Shown: in pieces, positions 51,296-60,476 of the stretch
How positions within the stretch are numbered: position 1 is the stretch's first letter
Layout of the letters: each line of letters begins with the position of its first letter
NCBI RefSeq assembly: GCF_042944905.1
Contig: NZ_CP168496.1
Span: forward strand, 3,658,001-3,722,000
DNA from: Psychrobacillus sp042944905
GTDB taxonomy: Bacteria > Bacillota > Bacilli > Bacillales_A > Planococcaceae
DNA length: 64,000 bases
Direction: 5' to 3'
Made by a program: the position numbers and the translations under genes
The notes under the pieces: model-generated
Database searches by the model: none
Seen by the model: the letters and a program-made list of their open reading frames with translations, nothing else
What the model was told of the DNA's origin: nothing

Positions 51296-51991
51296 ATGGC
51301 TTTTAATATTTATTACTACGAAAGTAGCGTAGATTGTAAGTTTTGCAAAAAACACTTTACGACATATAAAGTACGTCCAAATCGCTTTAAAGTAATCGAG
51401 GAACAAACAGACTTCATGCCAATCTATGAAGGATTGAATCCCTTGTTATATGAAGTAGCCGTCTGCCCTCATTGTGGATATGCCTATCACAAGTCCATGA
51501 CTAGAACGTATGGACCATTCATGCTATTAATTGATGAATTGTACATTAAAGAACTACAAAAACCGATAAACATTTGTAAAGAACGTACAATAGACGATGC
51601 GATTGCAAGTTATAAGTTATCTTACCTCGTCTCAAGAGCATCTATGGAAGAGCCACTGCTAATGGGAAATTTCGCGTTAAAAATAGCGTGGCTCTATCGA
51701 TTAAAAAATGAAGTTGAATCTGAAATGCACTATCTGTATTCCGCTAGAGACTTTTACAGTAAGTCTTTTGCATCAAATCAAGAGGGCGAGGAACGGATTC
51801 AATATTTATATGCAGAACTAAGCCTTCGAATCGGTGATATTGCAGAAGCAAAAAAAGGTTTCTCTCGATTGATCTCTAATCGTAATGTTTCCAACAAATA
51901 TCGAAAATTGACAAGTAAACGTTGGGAAAACTATAAATATGACGAACATACTATTAATAAGAATGAAAGCTCAGGAGAAATTATCAATTAA
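51296..51991 (+). CDS. DUF2225 family protein
   Basis: The protein (231 residues from ATG at 51,296 behind AAGGAG) starts with a zinc-ribbon-like part, CKFCKKHFTTYKVRPNRFKV, and VAVCPHCGYAYHKS as a second cysteine pair, the standard DUF2225 opening. A TPR-like helical region follows (ASMEEPLLMGNFALKIAWLY; IGDIAEAKKGFSRLI). The function of the family is unknown. It overlaps the next gene by about 50 bp, so the two are probably translationally coupled. Confidence 0.87.
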   Translation: MAFNIYYYESSVDCKFCKKHFTTYKVRPNRFKVIEEQTDFMPIYEGLNPLLYEVAVCPHCGYAYHKSMTRTYGPFMLLIDELYIKELQKPINICKERTIDDAIASYKLSYLVSRASMEEPLLMGNFALKIAWLYRLKNEVESEMHYLYSARDFYSKSFASNQEGEERIQYLYAELSLRIGDIAEAKKGFSRLISNRNVSNKYRKLTSKRWENYKYDEHTINKNESSGEIIN

Positions 51992-52367
51992 AAAAAGCGA
52001 GGCGAGAAGCTTGGTTCAGCTGTTCGGGAAAAAAATAGATGCACGAGAAGAAGATATTTTTTCGGAATTACTTCATTTTTTACTAAGAAAAAATAACCGT
52101 ACCTTAACAAATGATGAAGTCGTAGAATTAACAGGTGTTTCATCCGACTTGCTCTATAAATGGGTAAAAGCAGGGAAATTACAAAGTACAACTTTCCCAA
52201 ACTTAGGTGCACCATGTGAACGATGCAGAAAAATTACACAAGCAAAAATATGCGTCGGGTGCTCATCAACCATAGTCAACACCTTAAAACAAGAGGAAAA
52301 GGATCAAGTATGGTTCAATCAAATTCAACGCAAAAATTCAAGAGTAGGCTCATACCACTATAAATGA
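51939..52367 (+). CDS. YvyF-like protein with zinc-ribbon and helix-turn-helix-like segment
   Basis: The protein (142 residues from the first ATG) has NDEVVELTGVSSDLLYKWVKAGKLQ (about 79-103), like a helix-turn-helix start, and NLGAPCERCRKITQAKICVGC (about 107-127) with four cysteines. That order resembles the C-terminal half of the flagellar-operon protein YvyF/TIGR03826, but no flagellar gene is nearby and the N-terminal zinc finger of YvyF is missing. Its true start may be at 51,963 or a few codons later. It is probably expressed with the DUF2225 gene. Confidence 0.7.
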   Translation: MTNILLIRMKAQEKLSIKKSEARSLVQLFGKKIDAREEDIFSELLHFLLRKNNRTLTNDEVVELTGVSSDLLYKWVKAGKLQSTTFPNLGAPCERCRKITQAKICVGCSSTIVNTLKQEEKDQVWFNQIQRKNSRVGSYHYK

Positions 52368-52443
52368 ATCAATAGAATAACCTCTTGTTTGAAATAAAGT
52401 TGATTAAATATACTCTGTAAATATTGATTTAAATAGGTTTATA

Positions 52444-52489
52444 AAAGGAACTCCTTTTGGATAAAGATTGACCAAAAATGAGTTCCTTT
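52444..52489. terminator. Hairpin between convergent genes
   Basis: AAAGGAACTC pairs with GAGTTCCTTT around a 26-base spacer with some internal pairing. It lies between the YvyF-like gene and the ABC ATPase gene, which converge. Confidence 0.55.
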
Positions 52490-52587
52490 AGTCGTTGCAT
52501 AGATATGATATCTCTAGAAAAGTTTGCTTATTTCTGACTCCGCATCCAAACCGAAAATATATCTATATTGGTATTTTTCATATACCC

Positions 52588-53496
52588 TCATCCTTCTTGA
52601 TAATACATAGAATACAAATCATTTAATGTTACTTTCCCAAAACTAAACGCCGTTAGATGGTTTTCTTTAAGAAATTCTAAAATACTTCCTAATTTCCCTG
52701 AGTCATATCCACGGACATCTATTAGAGTAACGCCATTTGGCAATGATCGTACGTTTGTTTCTGGAAACTCAATTGAAAACTTTTCTATTATCTTATCTGT
52801 CATTTCTGTTACACGAACGGTTGTGATTTCTCTTTCTTCAAATCCTGGGGAAATGTCATTAATAAGTAGTAACTCTCCATTTTTGATAAAGAAAATGTAA
52901 TCCGCATACTTTTCTAGGTTTTCTAATAAGTGAGAAGCTACAATAATCGTTTTTCCTTCCGACTTCTTTTGAACTAGTATTTGCGAAATTAGCTCGACAT
53001 GAGTTGGATCTAATCCATTCATCACTTCGTCCATTAACATAACTTGAGTATCCGATACAATTTGCATCGCAAAACAAAGCCTTTGCCGCATACCTAAGGA
53101 ATAAGTCCCTGTGTGCTTATTTATATAGGACGCCATTCCAAGCTCCTTTATTGTACTATCAATCAATTTTGGATTACTTTTCCACATGGACGAATAAATT
53201 TTTAAATGCTCTTTTCCCGAAATTTGATTGTATAAGTCACTTTGATCGGGCATCATAGATACCAGTTGATGGATTTTCACTTCATTCTTTTTATTTGTAT
53301 ATTCTAACGCATCATTTAAAATGACTTTCCCGCTATTTGGATTGATATAATTCATGATGACATTCATAAGCGTTGACTTCCCCGTCCCATTAGGAGCCAC
53401 CAAACCAATAATTTCTCCTCGATTGAACAACACTGAAACATCTTTTAAAATGTCTCTACCCGAAAACTGGACACCAATACTTTTTAATTCAATCAT
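52588..53496 (-). CDS. ABC transporter ATP-binding protein (ABC-2 exporter)
   Basis: The 302-residue ATPase has Walker A APNGTGKSTLMNVI (about 34-47), a Q-loop in VSMMPDQSDLYN, signature TYSLGMRQRLCFAMQI (about 130-145), and Walker B MLMDEVMNGLDP, followed by an H-loop in VASHLLENLEKYAD. Walker B lacks the usual DEP triad (DEV). A short C-terminal extension follows. It serves the two permeases encoded 23 bp upstream. Bacteriocin- or drug-type exporters have this layout; the substrate is unknown. Confidence 0.87.
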   Translation of the reverse strand: MIELKSIGVQFSGRDILKDVSVLFNRGEIIGLVAPNGTGKSTLMNVIMNYINPNSGKVILNDALEYTNKKNEVKIHQLVSMMPDQSDLYNQISGKEHLKIYSSMWKSNPKLIDSTIKELGMASYINKHTGTYSLGMRQRLCFAMQIVSDTQVMLMDEVMNGLDPTHVELISQILVQKKSEGKTIIVASHLLENLEKYADYIFFIKNGELLLINDISPGFEEREITTVRVTEMTDKIIEKFSIEFPETNVRSLPNGVTLIDVRGYDSGKLGSILEFLKENHLTAFSFGKVTLNDLYSMYYQEG

Positions 53497-53519
53497 ATCT
53501 TCCCTCCATCCCTAGGAAA

Positions 53520-54713
53520 CTAAAATACCTTAAACTTTCTTCGATTACTGATTAAGAAAGTGCAGAACAGAAAAATACATGTACATAATCCGATTACGGA
53601 CAGTCCAGCTCCAAATGTGAGTGCTTCGGAACCATAAAGAAAGTTCCGATACCCAGAAATAATCTGTCCTACCTGAACATAACTCGTTGGATACCAATGA
53701 ACATCCCTAAAAACACCAATTCCTCTTACATAGTAAAAAAATTCAGCAATAACAAACACGCAACCAATTACTAAATTTGAAAACTCGTTTTTTAACGTCA
53801 CACTTACAAGTAGTAGCAATGAAATGATGAATAAAGACCAGAAAACAATGAATAACATGTTTTCTATTAAATATTGTCCCATCGTTATATTTGAAAATAT
53901 TTTTTCACCAGAATTATACATCGGAACAGGTAATTCAAAATCACCAAACCCATTTCGAGCCCCAATTATCAATAAACCTACGGAAAGTGGGATAATTGCT
54001 AGGATGCTTCCCAGTAAGGAAACTCCTCCTTTAACCATCAACTTTCTCCAATCTGAAAGTGGCAAACCTTGCAATAATGTTGGATTCCGTCTATCCTTCA
54101 ACACGATATCCACTGTAAGGAGTATACAGCTAACAATGAAAATTAGAGGCAGGTACGCGTGTAACAAACGTTGCAATGTTTGTAATGCAGTCCTTTCCTC
54201 AAAAACATTGACAGTTAAATGAGATTTCTCTTCTGTATACCCTTTGTAACGACTTGCAGAATATAAATACGCATAGTGCCCGTCCATTCTTGCATAACTA
54301 TTTCCATACGTGTAATACCCTGGATTGTAGAATAGGATATCACCTCCCCAGTTAAAAATTACGTTATCAGAGTACTCATACCACTTAAATGTAGCCTCTG
54401 CGTACTTTTTAAGATTGTGCTGTTTGATAGCTTCTAATCTTTCTTTATCATATTCATTCCATTCCGGGAATATCGCAACAGCAAATCTCGTTAAATAGTG
54501 TGTCCCATCATCAATCACAACATTATTTAGAAATTCTTCTCTAGTTAAATACCGTGCTTCCATTTCACTTACATCTGCTTTTTCAATAGGGTTATAGGCT
54601 GGAGCCAGTTTTAGTGCATAATAACACGAGAAGAAAAGTAGAATGACATAAATAGCAATATTCTTCTTATTGCTCATAAATTGAAAGAATTCAAACTTAA
54701 AATACGCCCTCAT
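53520..54713 (-). CDS. ABC-2 permease subunit
   Basis: The 397-residue protein has one N-terminal membrane helix (NIAIYVILLFFSCYYALKLA), a large extracytoplasmic domain (about 40-165) and five more helices in the C-terminal half, with the loop LKDRRNPTLLQGLPLSDWRKLMVKG typical for ABC-2 exporters. It pairs with the similar permease encoded upstream and the ATPase downstream. ATG is behind GAGAGTGAG-like sequence. No export function can be named. Confidence 0.82.
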   Translation of the reverse strand: MRAYFKFEFFQFMSNKKNIAIYVILLFFSCYYALKLAPAYNPIEKADVSEMEARYLTREEFLNNVVIDDGTHYLTRFAVAIFPEWNEYDKERLEAIKQHNLKKYAEATFKWYEYSDNVIFNWGGDILFYNPGYYTYGNSYARMDGHYAYLYSASRYKGYTEEKSHLTVNVFEERTALQTLQRLLHAYLPLIFIVSCILLTVDIVLKDRRNPTLLQGLPLSDWRKLMVKGGVSLLGSILAIIPLSVGLLIIGARNGFGDFELPVPMYNSGEKIFSNITMGQYLIENMLFIVFWSLFIISLLLLVSVTLKNEFSNLVIGCVFVIAEFFYYVRGIGVFRDVHWYPTSYVQVGQIISGYRNFLYGSEALTFGAGLSVIGLCTCIFLFCTFLISNRRKFKVF

Positions 54714-54725
54714 TATCTCACTCTC

Positions 54726-55844
54726 CTATATCTTTCTCAGTTTCCCAGTAGTCAAAAATAACTTTACAGCGACTACCATTATGACAATACTTATTCCAAT
54801 ATATATCAATCCATATGTACTATTTAAAATGACTGGATTTGCAAGGTCGAGCGTCTGCCCACTCAGTATTTTAGTAAAATTAAAATAGTTAAATGGATTA
54901 AAAGGAACAAGATTCATCAAACTAGGAAATAACATAGGGAAAATATACAATAACAATTCCAAAAACAGCGTCAAATACATATTCTTCAATAAAACATTTA
55001 AAATAATTGATAGCAGTATAGTAAAAATGGATATACCCATCATATACAGGATAGATACTCCTAGGTATTTGTAAATTGGATAAATCTCAACAATACCATC
55101 AAAGATTGCAATAGGATAGGAAGGGTTCCCTAATCCCTTAAAATAAACCAATGGCAAGCTGCAAACAAATAACTCCAGAAGAAATACACCTACAATGAGC
55201 AACGACGAGATACATTTAGCTATAACGTATTTATCAAACGTAATAGGATAACCCTTAATTAACGACGTATGTTGAAATTCTTCTATCATGATCCCACATG
55301 TATAAATACTCATGAAAATAAACCAAACCGAACCTAAAACACCAAATAGATAAACGAGAAATGGAAAGAAAGATAAAGAATTCGTGGATAATGATATTCC
55401 TGTTCTCTTTACATATTGATAGAATACACTCTCCAATTGATTTTCTGTTTTTGAAGGTAGATAACTCGCAACATTATCAAATCCCTCCATATCAAATGCT
55501 TTATCTCTTAAATTCGCTAGGTCTATCGCTGTATCCAAAAACAACTCCGGTTTATTCATCCTTATTGCCATACGTTTCTTCGCTACAGTTTGTTGCTGGA
55601 GAACTAAGTTCTTATATATGTCGCTTCCATTCCCATTATCAGTAGCATCTACATTTTGAAATTTAATCAACGCGGAAGACAGCGATTGATATTCGATTGA
55701 TTGTTCTTTTATCGAGTTTCCTAAATCCTCGGTTTTCACAAATAAAACCATACCAAAAACAAATACTGCCACAATAATACAACCAAAAATATTCTTTTTA
55801 TTTGATTTCTCTAGAATAAAAAAGTTCTTTAATATCTTCCACAT
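54726..55844 (-). CDS. ABC-2 permease subunit
   Basis: The protein (372 residues from ATG at 55,844 behind GGGGGAAGG) has the same plan as its neighbour: one N-terminal helix (IFGCIIVAVFVFGMVLFV), an extracytoplasmic domain of about 120 residues and a five-helix C-terminal domain with the loop EEFQHTSLIKGYPITFDKYVIAK. The two permeases probably form a heterodimer. The open frame extends 45 codons upstream, but only the chosen ATG has a ribosome site. It is the first gene of the three-gene exporter operon. Confidence 0.82.
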   Translation of the reverse strand: MWKILKNFFILEKSNKKNIFGCIIVAVFVFGMVLFVKTEDLGNSIKEQSIEYQSLSSALIKFQNVDATDNGNGSDIYKNLVLQQQTVAKKRMAIRMNKPELFLDTAIDLANLRDKAFDMEGFDNVASYLPSKTENQLESVFYQYVKRTGISLSTNSLSFFPFLVYLFGVLGSVWFIFMSIYTCGIMIEEFQHTSLIKGYPITFDKYVIAKCISSLLIVGVFLLELFVCSLPLVYFKGLGNPSYPIAIFDGIVEIYPIYKYLGVSILYMMGISIFTILLSIILNVLLKNMYLTLFLELLLYIFPMLFPSLMNLVPFNPFNYFNFTKILSGQTLDLANPVILNSTYGLIYIGISIVIMVVAVKLFLTTGKLRKI

Positions 55845-56289
55845 AGCCTTCCCCCAAACTACTAATCTCTGTATTAAATAAGTATCCTTATAATAAGTAA
55901 ACAAGTCTTTTATTATTTCATTCAACCACCATATATAGTAATGTCGAAAACACCTGACATTGAAAATTTTCATGGCCATAGTTTATACAAACTAGCATTC
56001 TATGATAGTTTCTAAGCTAGCAAATAATAAAAGAGCGTTACACCACTGCCGAACGGCAAATGCAAGTCTACGGAAAATTCAGTTAAATAAGAATGGTTTT
56101 GTTCCAAATTTGATAAAAACTAATGATATTTACTTGTCTTAATACCTTTTAATCTTATTGAACGACCTAACTAAGAAACATCTTGAATTTTGACCAAGGC
56201 TAATAAACTGCTCTAATACCTAACTATGGCCGTGCTTATCCACCTTTTCTTTTTTTAGATGTTCTTTTTCTTTTTGACATAAAAACACC

Positions 56290-56313
56290 CCTTTAGACAA
56301 TCATATCTAAAGG
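56290..56313. terminator. Hairpin in the gap 55,980-56,529
   Basis: CCTTTAGA pairs with TCTAAAGG around CAATCATA, with TTTTT on the minus-strand side. No gene is seen in the gap; the hairpin may end read-through from the O-methyltransferase operon. Confidence 0.5.
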
Positions 56314-56529
56314 AGTTAAAAGACGCAACATTATTACAAATATTCAAACTTCACCAAAAACAGTTAATATTCTTTATAAATGGTCAATTATTGTATCTTT
56401 GGGATAAAGTTTGACTAAAAAGAAATAACTAACCCTTATTTGATGATAAATGAAAAAACTTCATTTTAAAAGAAGATTGATCATTTTTTATAATCCTTAT
56501 AAAAAAGCATCATGTGTTTCTTTAAACCC

Positions 56530-56562
56530 AAAAGAGGATTAACGCCACTCGTTGCCTCTTTT
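56530..56562 (-). terminator. Terminator of the O-methyltransferase operon
   Basis: AAAAGAGG pairs with CCTCTTTT, with an inner AACG/CGTT helix. It starts at the stop codon of the O-methyltransferase gene. Confidence 0.65.
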
Positions 56563-57200
56563 TATTTCTTTACTTTCGAAATAGTCATCCCATTTCCGAT
56601 TGGAATAATAACAGATTCTAATTGAGGATGATTAGCCACAGTTTCATTGAATTTCTTCATTAATTCAGTATAACGTTTAGGTTTAGCCCCCTGGTCTGCT
56701 ACACTACCCCCAGCAAGTACGTTATCTGTAACTATTAAAGCACCCGAATCTGCTAGCCTAATACAATATTCTAGGTAATTTTCATAATTATCTTTATCAG
56801 CGTCAATAAAGAAAAAATCAAATCGCTTTTTATCCTCCACTAGTTTTTCAAGGCTTTGCAAAGCTGCTCCCGTCATATAGGATACTTGATCGTCAAAGCC
56901 AGCTTTAGATAGATTGCTGTGCGCTAACTTTGCATATCTCTCTTCTAATTCAAGGGAAGTTAATTTTCCTTCTCTACCAAATCCTCTTGCAAGACAAATT
57001 CCACTATAGCCACCAAGAGCACCTATTTCAAGAACATTTTTAGCCCCTGAAATTGCTATAAGCATAGTTAGAAGTTTTCCAGAGGAAGAAGATACTGATA
57101 TCGAAGGCATTCCGTTTTCTTCAATGGACGAAATGACTTCCACCAAAAGTGCATCCTGATTATGAAACAATGAATCAATATAGCTGTTAATTTGTTTCAT
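56562..57200 (-). CDS. SAM-dependent O-methyltransferase (caffeoyl-CoA OMT-like)
   Basis: The 212-residue protein is a class I methyltransferase of the small O-methyltransferase family: motif I NVLEIGALGGYSGICLARG (about 55-73), the SLELEERYAKLAHSNL acidic motif, FDFFFIDADKDNYENYLEYC with the metal-binding Asp residues, and TDNVLAGGSV. Homologues methylate catechol-type small molecules, and the B. subtilis relative TrmR modifies tRNA. Substrate unknown. It overlaps the upstream small gene by 14 bp and is translationally coupled to it. Confidence 0.88.
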   Translation of the reverse strand: MKQINSYIDSLFHNQDALLVEVISSIEENGMPSISVSSSSGKLLTMLIAISGAKNVLEIGALGGYSGICLARGFGREGKLTSLELEERYAKLAHSNLSKAGFDDQVSYMTGAALQSLEKLVEDKKRFDFFFIDADKDNYENYLEYCIRLADSGALIVTDNVLAGGSVADQGAKPKRYTELMKKFNETVANHPQLESVIIPIGNGMTISKVKK

Positions 57201-57567
57201 TCAATTCAATTCCTTCCTCATTATTATCTAAAGACTGTTTACTATCAGACATCGGATTTTCAGTTTCTTCATTATTGTTGGGTGTATTCATTGCCTCATT
57301 CTCATGTATCTCAAATAATTGAACAAATTCGTTGATTACCATATCAATGGCTTTTAACTCACCGACTAAAATTGGTTGAATAGATTGAAACTCTGGTTTA
57401 TCTAACTGTTCCATAATGGTTGAACGTTTAAGATTCATCCTCTCTAAAAAAGCAATTTCCCTACCTCGACGAAATGTTTTCGGTCCATGTGAACTATCTC
57501 TTCCTCTGTAACGCTCACCACGATGATGTCCCTCGCTCTTAAAGTCCTTGAATTTTTCATTTCTCAT
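57187..57567 (-). CDS. Conserved hypothetical protein coupled to the O-methyltransferase
   Basis: The 126-residue protein has a basic N-terminus (residues 1-40, rich in Arg, Gly and His: GHHRGERYRGRDSS), a conserved-looking helical core (GREIAFLERMNLKRSTIMEQ and ILVGELKAIDMVINEFVQLF), and an acidic, asparagine-rich tail. The core reads like a small helical protein-protein or nucleic-acid binding element. No domain name can be given with confidence. ATG follows AAAGGTGAT, and it ends inside the start of the O-methyltransferase gene. Confidence 0.75.
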   Translation of the reverse strand: MRNEKFKDFKSEGHHRGERYRGRDSSHGPKTFRRGREIAFLERMNLKRSTIMEQLDKPEFQSIQPILVGELKAIDMVINEFVQLFEIHENEAMNTPNNNEETENPMSDSKQSLDNNEEGIELNETN

Positions 57568-57716
57568 AATAAATCACCTTTCTTTGTATACATATTGACA
57601 ATATTTGATCAAACTGACCTACGACACACACAATTCGTACATTTTCTGAATTATTTTAAAACCAGGCGCCAGATATTAATTTTCATATAGCCTTGGAAAA
57701 TATCCCGAACAAAAAA

Positions 57717-57752
57717 ATCGTATTCAAAAGAGACAATCTCTTAAATACGATT
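57717..57752. terminator. Hairpin between divergent genes
   Basis: AATCGTATT pairs with AATACGATT with an inner AGAGA/TCTCT helix. An A7 run lies on its left. It is in the 288-bp gap between the hypothetical gene and the reductase gene and may insulate them. Confidence 0.55.
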
Positions 57753-57855
57753 TATACAACTTCCCAAAATTCTTGTCATGTTTTAGAGTTAGTATAGTTT
57801 ATACCTTATAATTTTATCAAAAAGAGCTATTCTAAAAATAAAAGGGGACAAAATT

Positions 57856-58380
57856 ATGACACGTGAAGTTATTTTATATGTTGGTGTTAGTTTAGATGGA
57901 TTCATTGCTAAGGAAGATGATGATTTACAATGGTTAGAAGAAGTTGAAGGCGAAGGTGATAATGGATATACAGCAATGTATGACACTATTGATACGACGA
58001 TTATGGGAAAAAGAACATATGACTACGTTATGGAACATGCAGAAGCTTTTCCTTATCCTGACAAGAAAAACTATGTCTTCTCAACAACTGAGCAAGGTTC
58101 AACTGAATACGTAGATTTTGTGAATGAAAATGTTGTAGCATTCACCAAAAAGTTAAAAGTACAACAAGGTGCTAAAATATGGATGGTTGGTGGCTCTGAT
58201 ATACTCGATGCTTTTATCAAAGAAAATTTAATTGATGAATACATTATTACGGTCACACCTCATATTTTAGGATCTGGCATTCCTTTATTTAAAGATAATA
58301 ATCCCCAAATAGATTTAGTATTGGTTAATTCAATACGTTATGGACAGTTTGTACAGCTGCATTATAAGGTTAAATCATGA
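57856..58380 (+). CDS. Dihydrofolate reductase/RibD C-terminal family protein
   Basis: The 174-residue protein has the RibD-C fold: VILYVGVSLDGFIAKEDDDLQWL at the start, TTIMGKRTYDYVM, YVFSTTEQGSTEYV and KIWMVGGSDILDAFIKENLIDEYIITVTPHILGSGIPLF. Such YyaP/YwjB-like proteins are probable NADPH reductases of unknown substrate. ATG follows AAGGGGAC. The gene is independent of its neighbours and ends about 60 bp before the T-box leader. Confidence 0.88.
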   Translation: MTREVILYVGVSLDGFIAKEDDDLQWLEEVEGEGDNGYTAMYDTIDTTIMGKRTYDYVMEHAEAFPYPDKKNYVFSTTEQGSTEYVDFVNENVVAFTKKLKVQQGAKIWMVGGSDILDAFIKENLIDEYIITVTPHILGSGIPLFKDNNPQIDLVLVNSIRYGQFVQLHYKVKS

Positions 58381-58442
58381 AAAAGCACTTGACCTCGATG
58401 TATTATCATACTATAATTTCGTTTATTATTCTAAATATCAAA

Positions 58443-58692
58443 TGAGTGATGACAAGAAAATATTAAGCCAGATCTCCCTGTTGGCAGAGAATCAGTGGTT
58501 GGTGGAAACTGATACAAAGATCTGCGTGAATTTCATTCTTCGAGCTTTTTTATACTGCATCTTAGGACAAGTAGTATGAAAACGGATTAAACCGTTATTT
58601 TAACAAGTGGGAAACATGAATTGTTTCCAATTAGGGTGGTACCGCGTGAACAGCCACGTCCCTATCTTTATAGATAGAGACGTGGTTTTTTG
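58443..58692 (+). promoter_or_regulatory. T-box leader (specifier probably UUC, phenylalanine)
   Basis: The T-box sequence AGGGTGGTACCGCG is at 58,633-58,646, followed by the terminator CCACGTC/GACGTGG and TTTTTT (58,654-58,691). Stem I is clear: CAGATCT (58,469-58,475) pairs with AGATCTG (58,518-58,524), enclosing the AG-bulge region GGCAGAGAATC and the loop GGTTGGTGGAA. After the 3' arm comes GTGAATTTCA, in which TTC followed by A is the best specifier reading. Uncharged tRNA-Phe would then prevent termination and switch on the downstream transporter. Identity of the specifier is inference; the T-box itself is certain. Confidence 0.88.
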
Positions 58693-58734
58693 TCTTTTAA
58701 TTTTAAAGGACACTAAATACCAAAAAAGATTGGA

Positions 58735-60105
58735 TTGATTAGCATTCAAACATCAGAGCAATGGTCATCGAAGATTGGTTTTATTTTATCTGCAGCTGGG
58801 TCAGCTATAGGAGTAGGAGCGATTTGGAAGCTTCCTTATGTAACTGGCATCAGTGGGGGAGGCGCATTCTTTCTTCTATTTATTTTATTTTCTTTGTTTA
58901 TAGGTTTTCCGTTGTTGCTAGCAGAGTTTATCATCGGTAGAAGCACTCAGAAAGAAGCAGTTAGTGCTTATCGCACTTTAGCTCCTAATACTAATTGGCA
59001 TTGGATTGGAAAATTAGGAGTATTTACTTGCTTCCTGCTACTATCTTTTTATAGTGTAATCGGTGGTTGGATTGTTATTTATTTTGCCAAAGGTTTGTTT
59101 GGTGGAATAATTAGTGAGGGTGCAGATTATGGGGCTATCTTTAACAGTACGATTGGAAATCCTACTTTGGTTATTGTAGCTCAACTTGCGTTTTTAGTTA
59201 TCACTGTTTTAGTAGTAGCAAAAGGGATTCAAAATGGAATTGAAAAAGTAAGTAAAATTTTGATGCCTGCTTTATTCATACTATTTTTTGTTCTAATCAT
59301 TCGCTCACTTACACTCGATAATGCAATGGAAGGTGTAAAATTCTACTTAGCACCTGATTTCTCGAGCATCACATCTCAAAGTATTCTGTATGCGATGGGG
59401 CAAGCTTTCTTCTCCCTAAGTGTTGGTGTATCAGTAATGGTAACGTATAGTTCCTATCTATCGAAAAAAGAAAGCTTAATCCAACCGGCTATTTCAATTG
59501 TTTCAATGAATTTATTCATTGCTTTATTAGCAGGATTAGCCATCTTCCCAGCTGTATTCTCTCTAGGTTTAGAACCAGCTGAAGGCCCTGGATTATTATT
59601 TGTTGTACTACCTGCTGTCTTTGATCAAATTATTTTTGGTGAAGCTTTCTTATTAGGGTTTTTAGCATTATTTTTATTCGCTACATTGACTTCTGCCTTT
59701 TCTATGTTAGAAATAATTGTCGCTTCTCTAGTGAAAGGTAAAGAAGAGCAACGAACAAAATATGCATATTTTATTGGTGTTTTAATTTTCGCAGTAGGTG
59801 TTCCTTCAGCATTATCCTATAGCGTATTTGCTGATATTTTAATCTTCTCCAAAAATATTTTTAACTCAGCTGATTATTTAGTTAGTAATATTTTAATGCC
59901 ACTAGGCGTGTTCTTAATTTCTATATTCATACCATTGAAGATTAAGAAAAGTACTTTACGAGAAGAACTATTGCAACATTCTCGTTTAGGAGCTTCTGCA
60001 TTTAATATTTGGTTCTTCATTATGAAGTACGTTATCCCTCTAATCATTATCATCGTATTCCTTGATATTACGGGCATACTCGATAAAATTATTGCACTTT
60101 TTTAA
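58735..60105 (+). CDS. Sodium-dependent transporter of the NSS family, likely aromatic amino acid uptake
   Basis: The 456-residue protein is a neurotransmitter:sodium symporter: IGFILSAAGSAIGVGAIWKLPYVTGISGGGAF at the start, split below 20 residues in helix 1, GFPLLLAEFIIGR, and eleven to twelve membrane helices with the sodium-site segment GQAFFSLSVGVSVMVTYSSYL. Bacterial members take up Leu, Tyr or Trp. The T-box leader 40 bp upstream ties it to an amino-acid shortage signal, probably phenylalanine. The start is TTG at 58,735, because TAA lies upstream in frame and no ATG is available; its ribosome site is poor. Confidence 0.87.
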   Translation: MISIQTSEQWSSKIGFILSAAGSAIGVGAIWKLPYVTGISGGGAFFLLFILFSLFIGFPLLLAEFIIGRSTQKEAVSAYRTLAPNTNWHWIGKLGVFTCFLLLSFYSVIGGWIVIYFAKGLFGGIISEGADYGAIFNSTIGNPTLVIVAQLAFLVITVLVVAKGIQNGIEKVSKILMPALFILFFVLIIRSLTLDNAMEGVKFYLAPDFSSITSQSILYAMGQAFFSLSVGVSVMVTYSSYLSKKESLIQPAISIVSMNLFIALLAGLAIFPAVFSLGLEPAEGPGLLFVVLPAVFDQIIFGEAFLLGFLALFLFATLTSAFSMLEIIVASLVKGKEEQRTKYAYFIGVLIFAVGVPSALSYSVFADILIFSKNIFNSADYLVSNILMPLGVFLISIFIPLKIKKSTLREELLQHSRLGASAFNIWFFIMKYVIPLIIIIVFLDITGILDKIIALF

Positions 60106-60195
60106 GATGAAACAACCCGTGTTTTAAATGCACATAAAGTATTGGAATAAAGTTGGAATAATAATATTACTTGAAGTTTTATATAGTAACAAACG

Positions 60196-60237
60196 AAAAA
60201 ATCCATTTTGAAAATAGATTGATCAAAATGGGTTTTT
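60196..60237 (+). terminator. Terminator of the NSS transporter
   Basis: AAAAATCCATTTTG pairs with CAAAATGGGTTTTT (one G-T pair), followed by CGATTG. It lies 90 bp past the stop. Confidence 0.7.
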
Positions 60238-60437
60238 CGATTGAAAATGTCGGTTTAGTTATAATAAAAAAGTTTGATCATTTTTCTGATTGTTATAGAA
60301 CTAACGCATAGTATTATTGAAGTAAAATCCACTTTTACTGAACCTCAATGTAAAATAAAAGTAGTAAAATGTTACAATCAAAAGGCACTACAAAGTAATC
60401 GAGATGGTAAAGGTTAATATCACTTGAAAATAATAAA

Positions 60438-60475
60438 AAGAAGGCTATTTACAATCCTCTGTAAATAGCCTTCTT
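60438..60475 (-). terminator. Terminator of the PadR/YhgE operon
   Basis: AAGAAGGCTATTTACA pairs perfectly with TGTAAATAGCCTTCTT around ATCCTC; on the minus strand TTTTATTATT follows. It starts 2 bp past the PadR stop. Confidence 0.85.
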
Positions 60476-60476
60476 C

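Noticed and set aside
57660..57674. Eleventh copy of the palindromic repeat
   Set aside because: Only ACCAGGCGCCAG resembles the arm; neither the centre nor the second arm is present.
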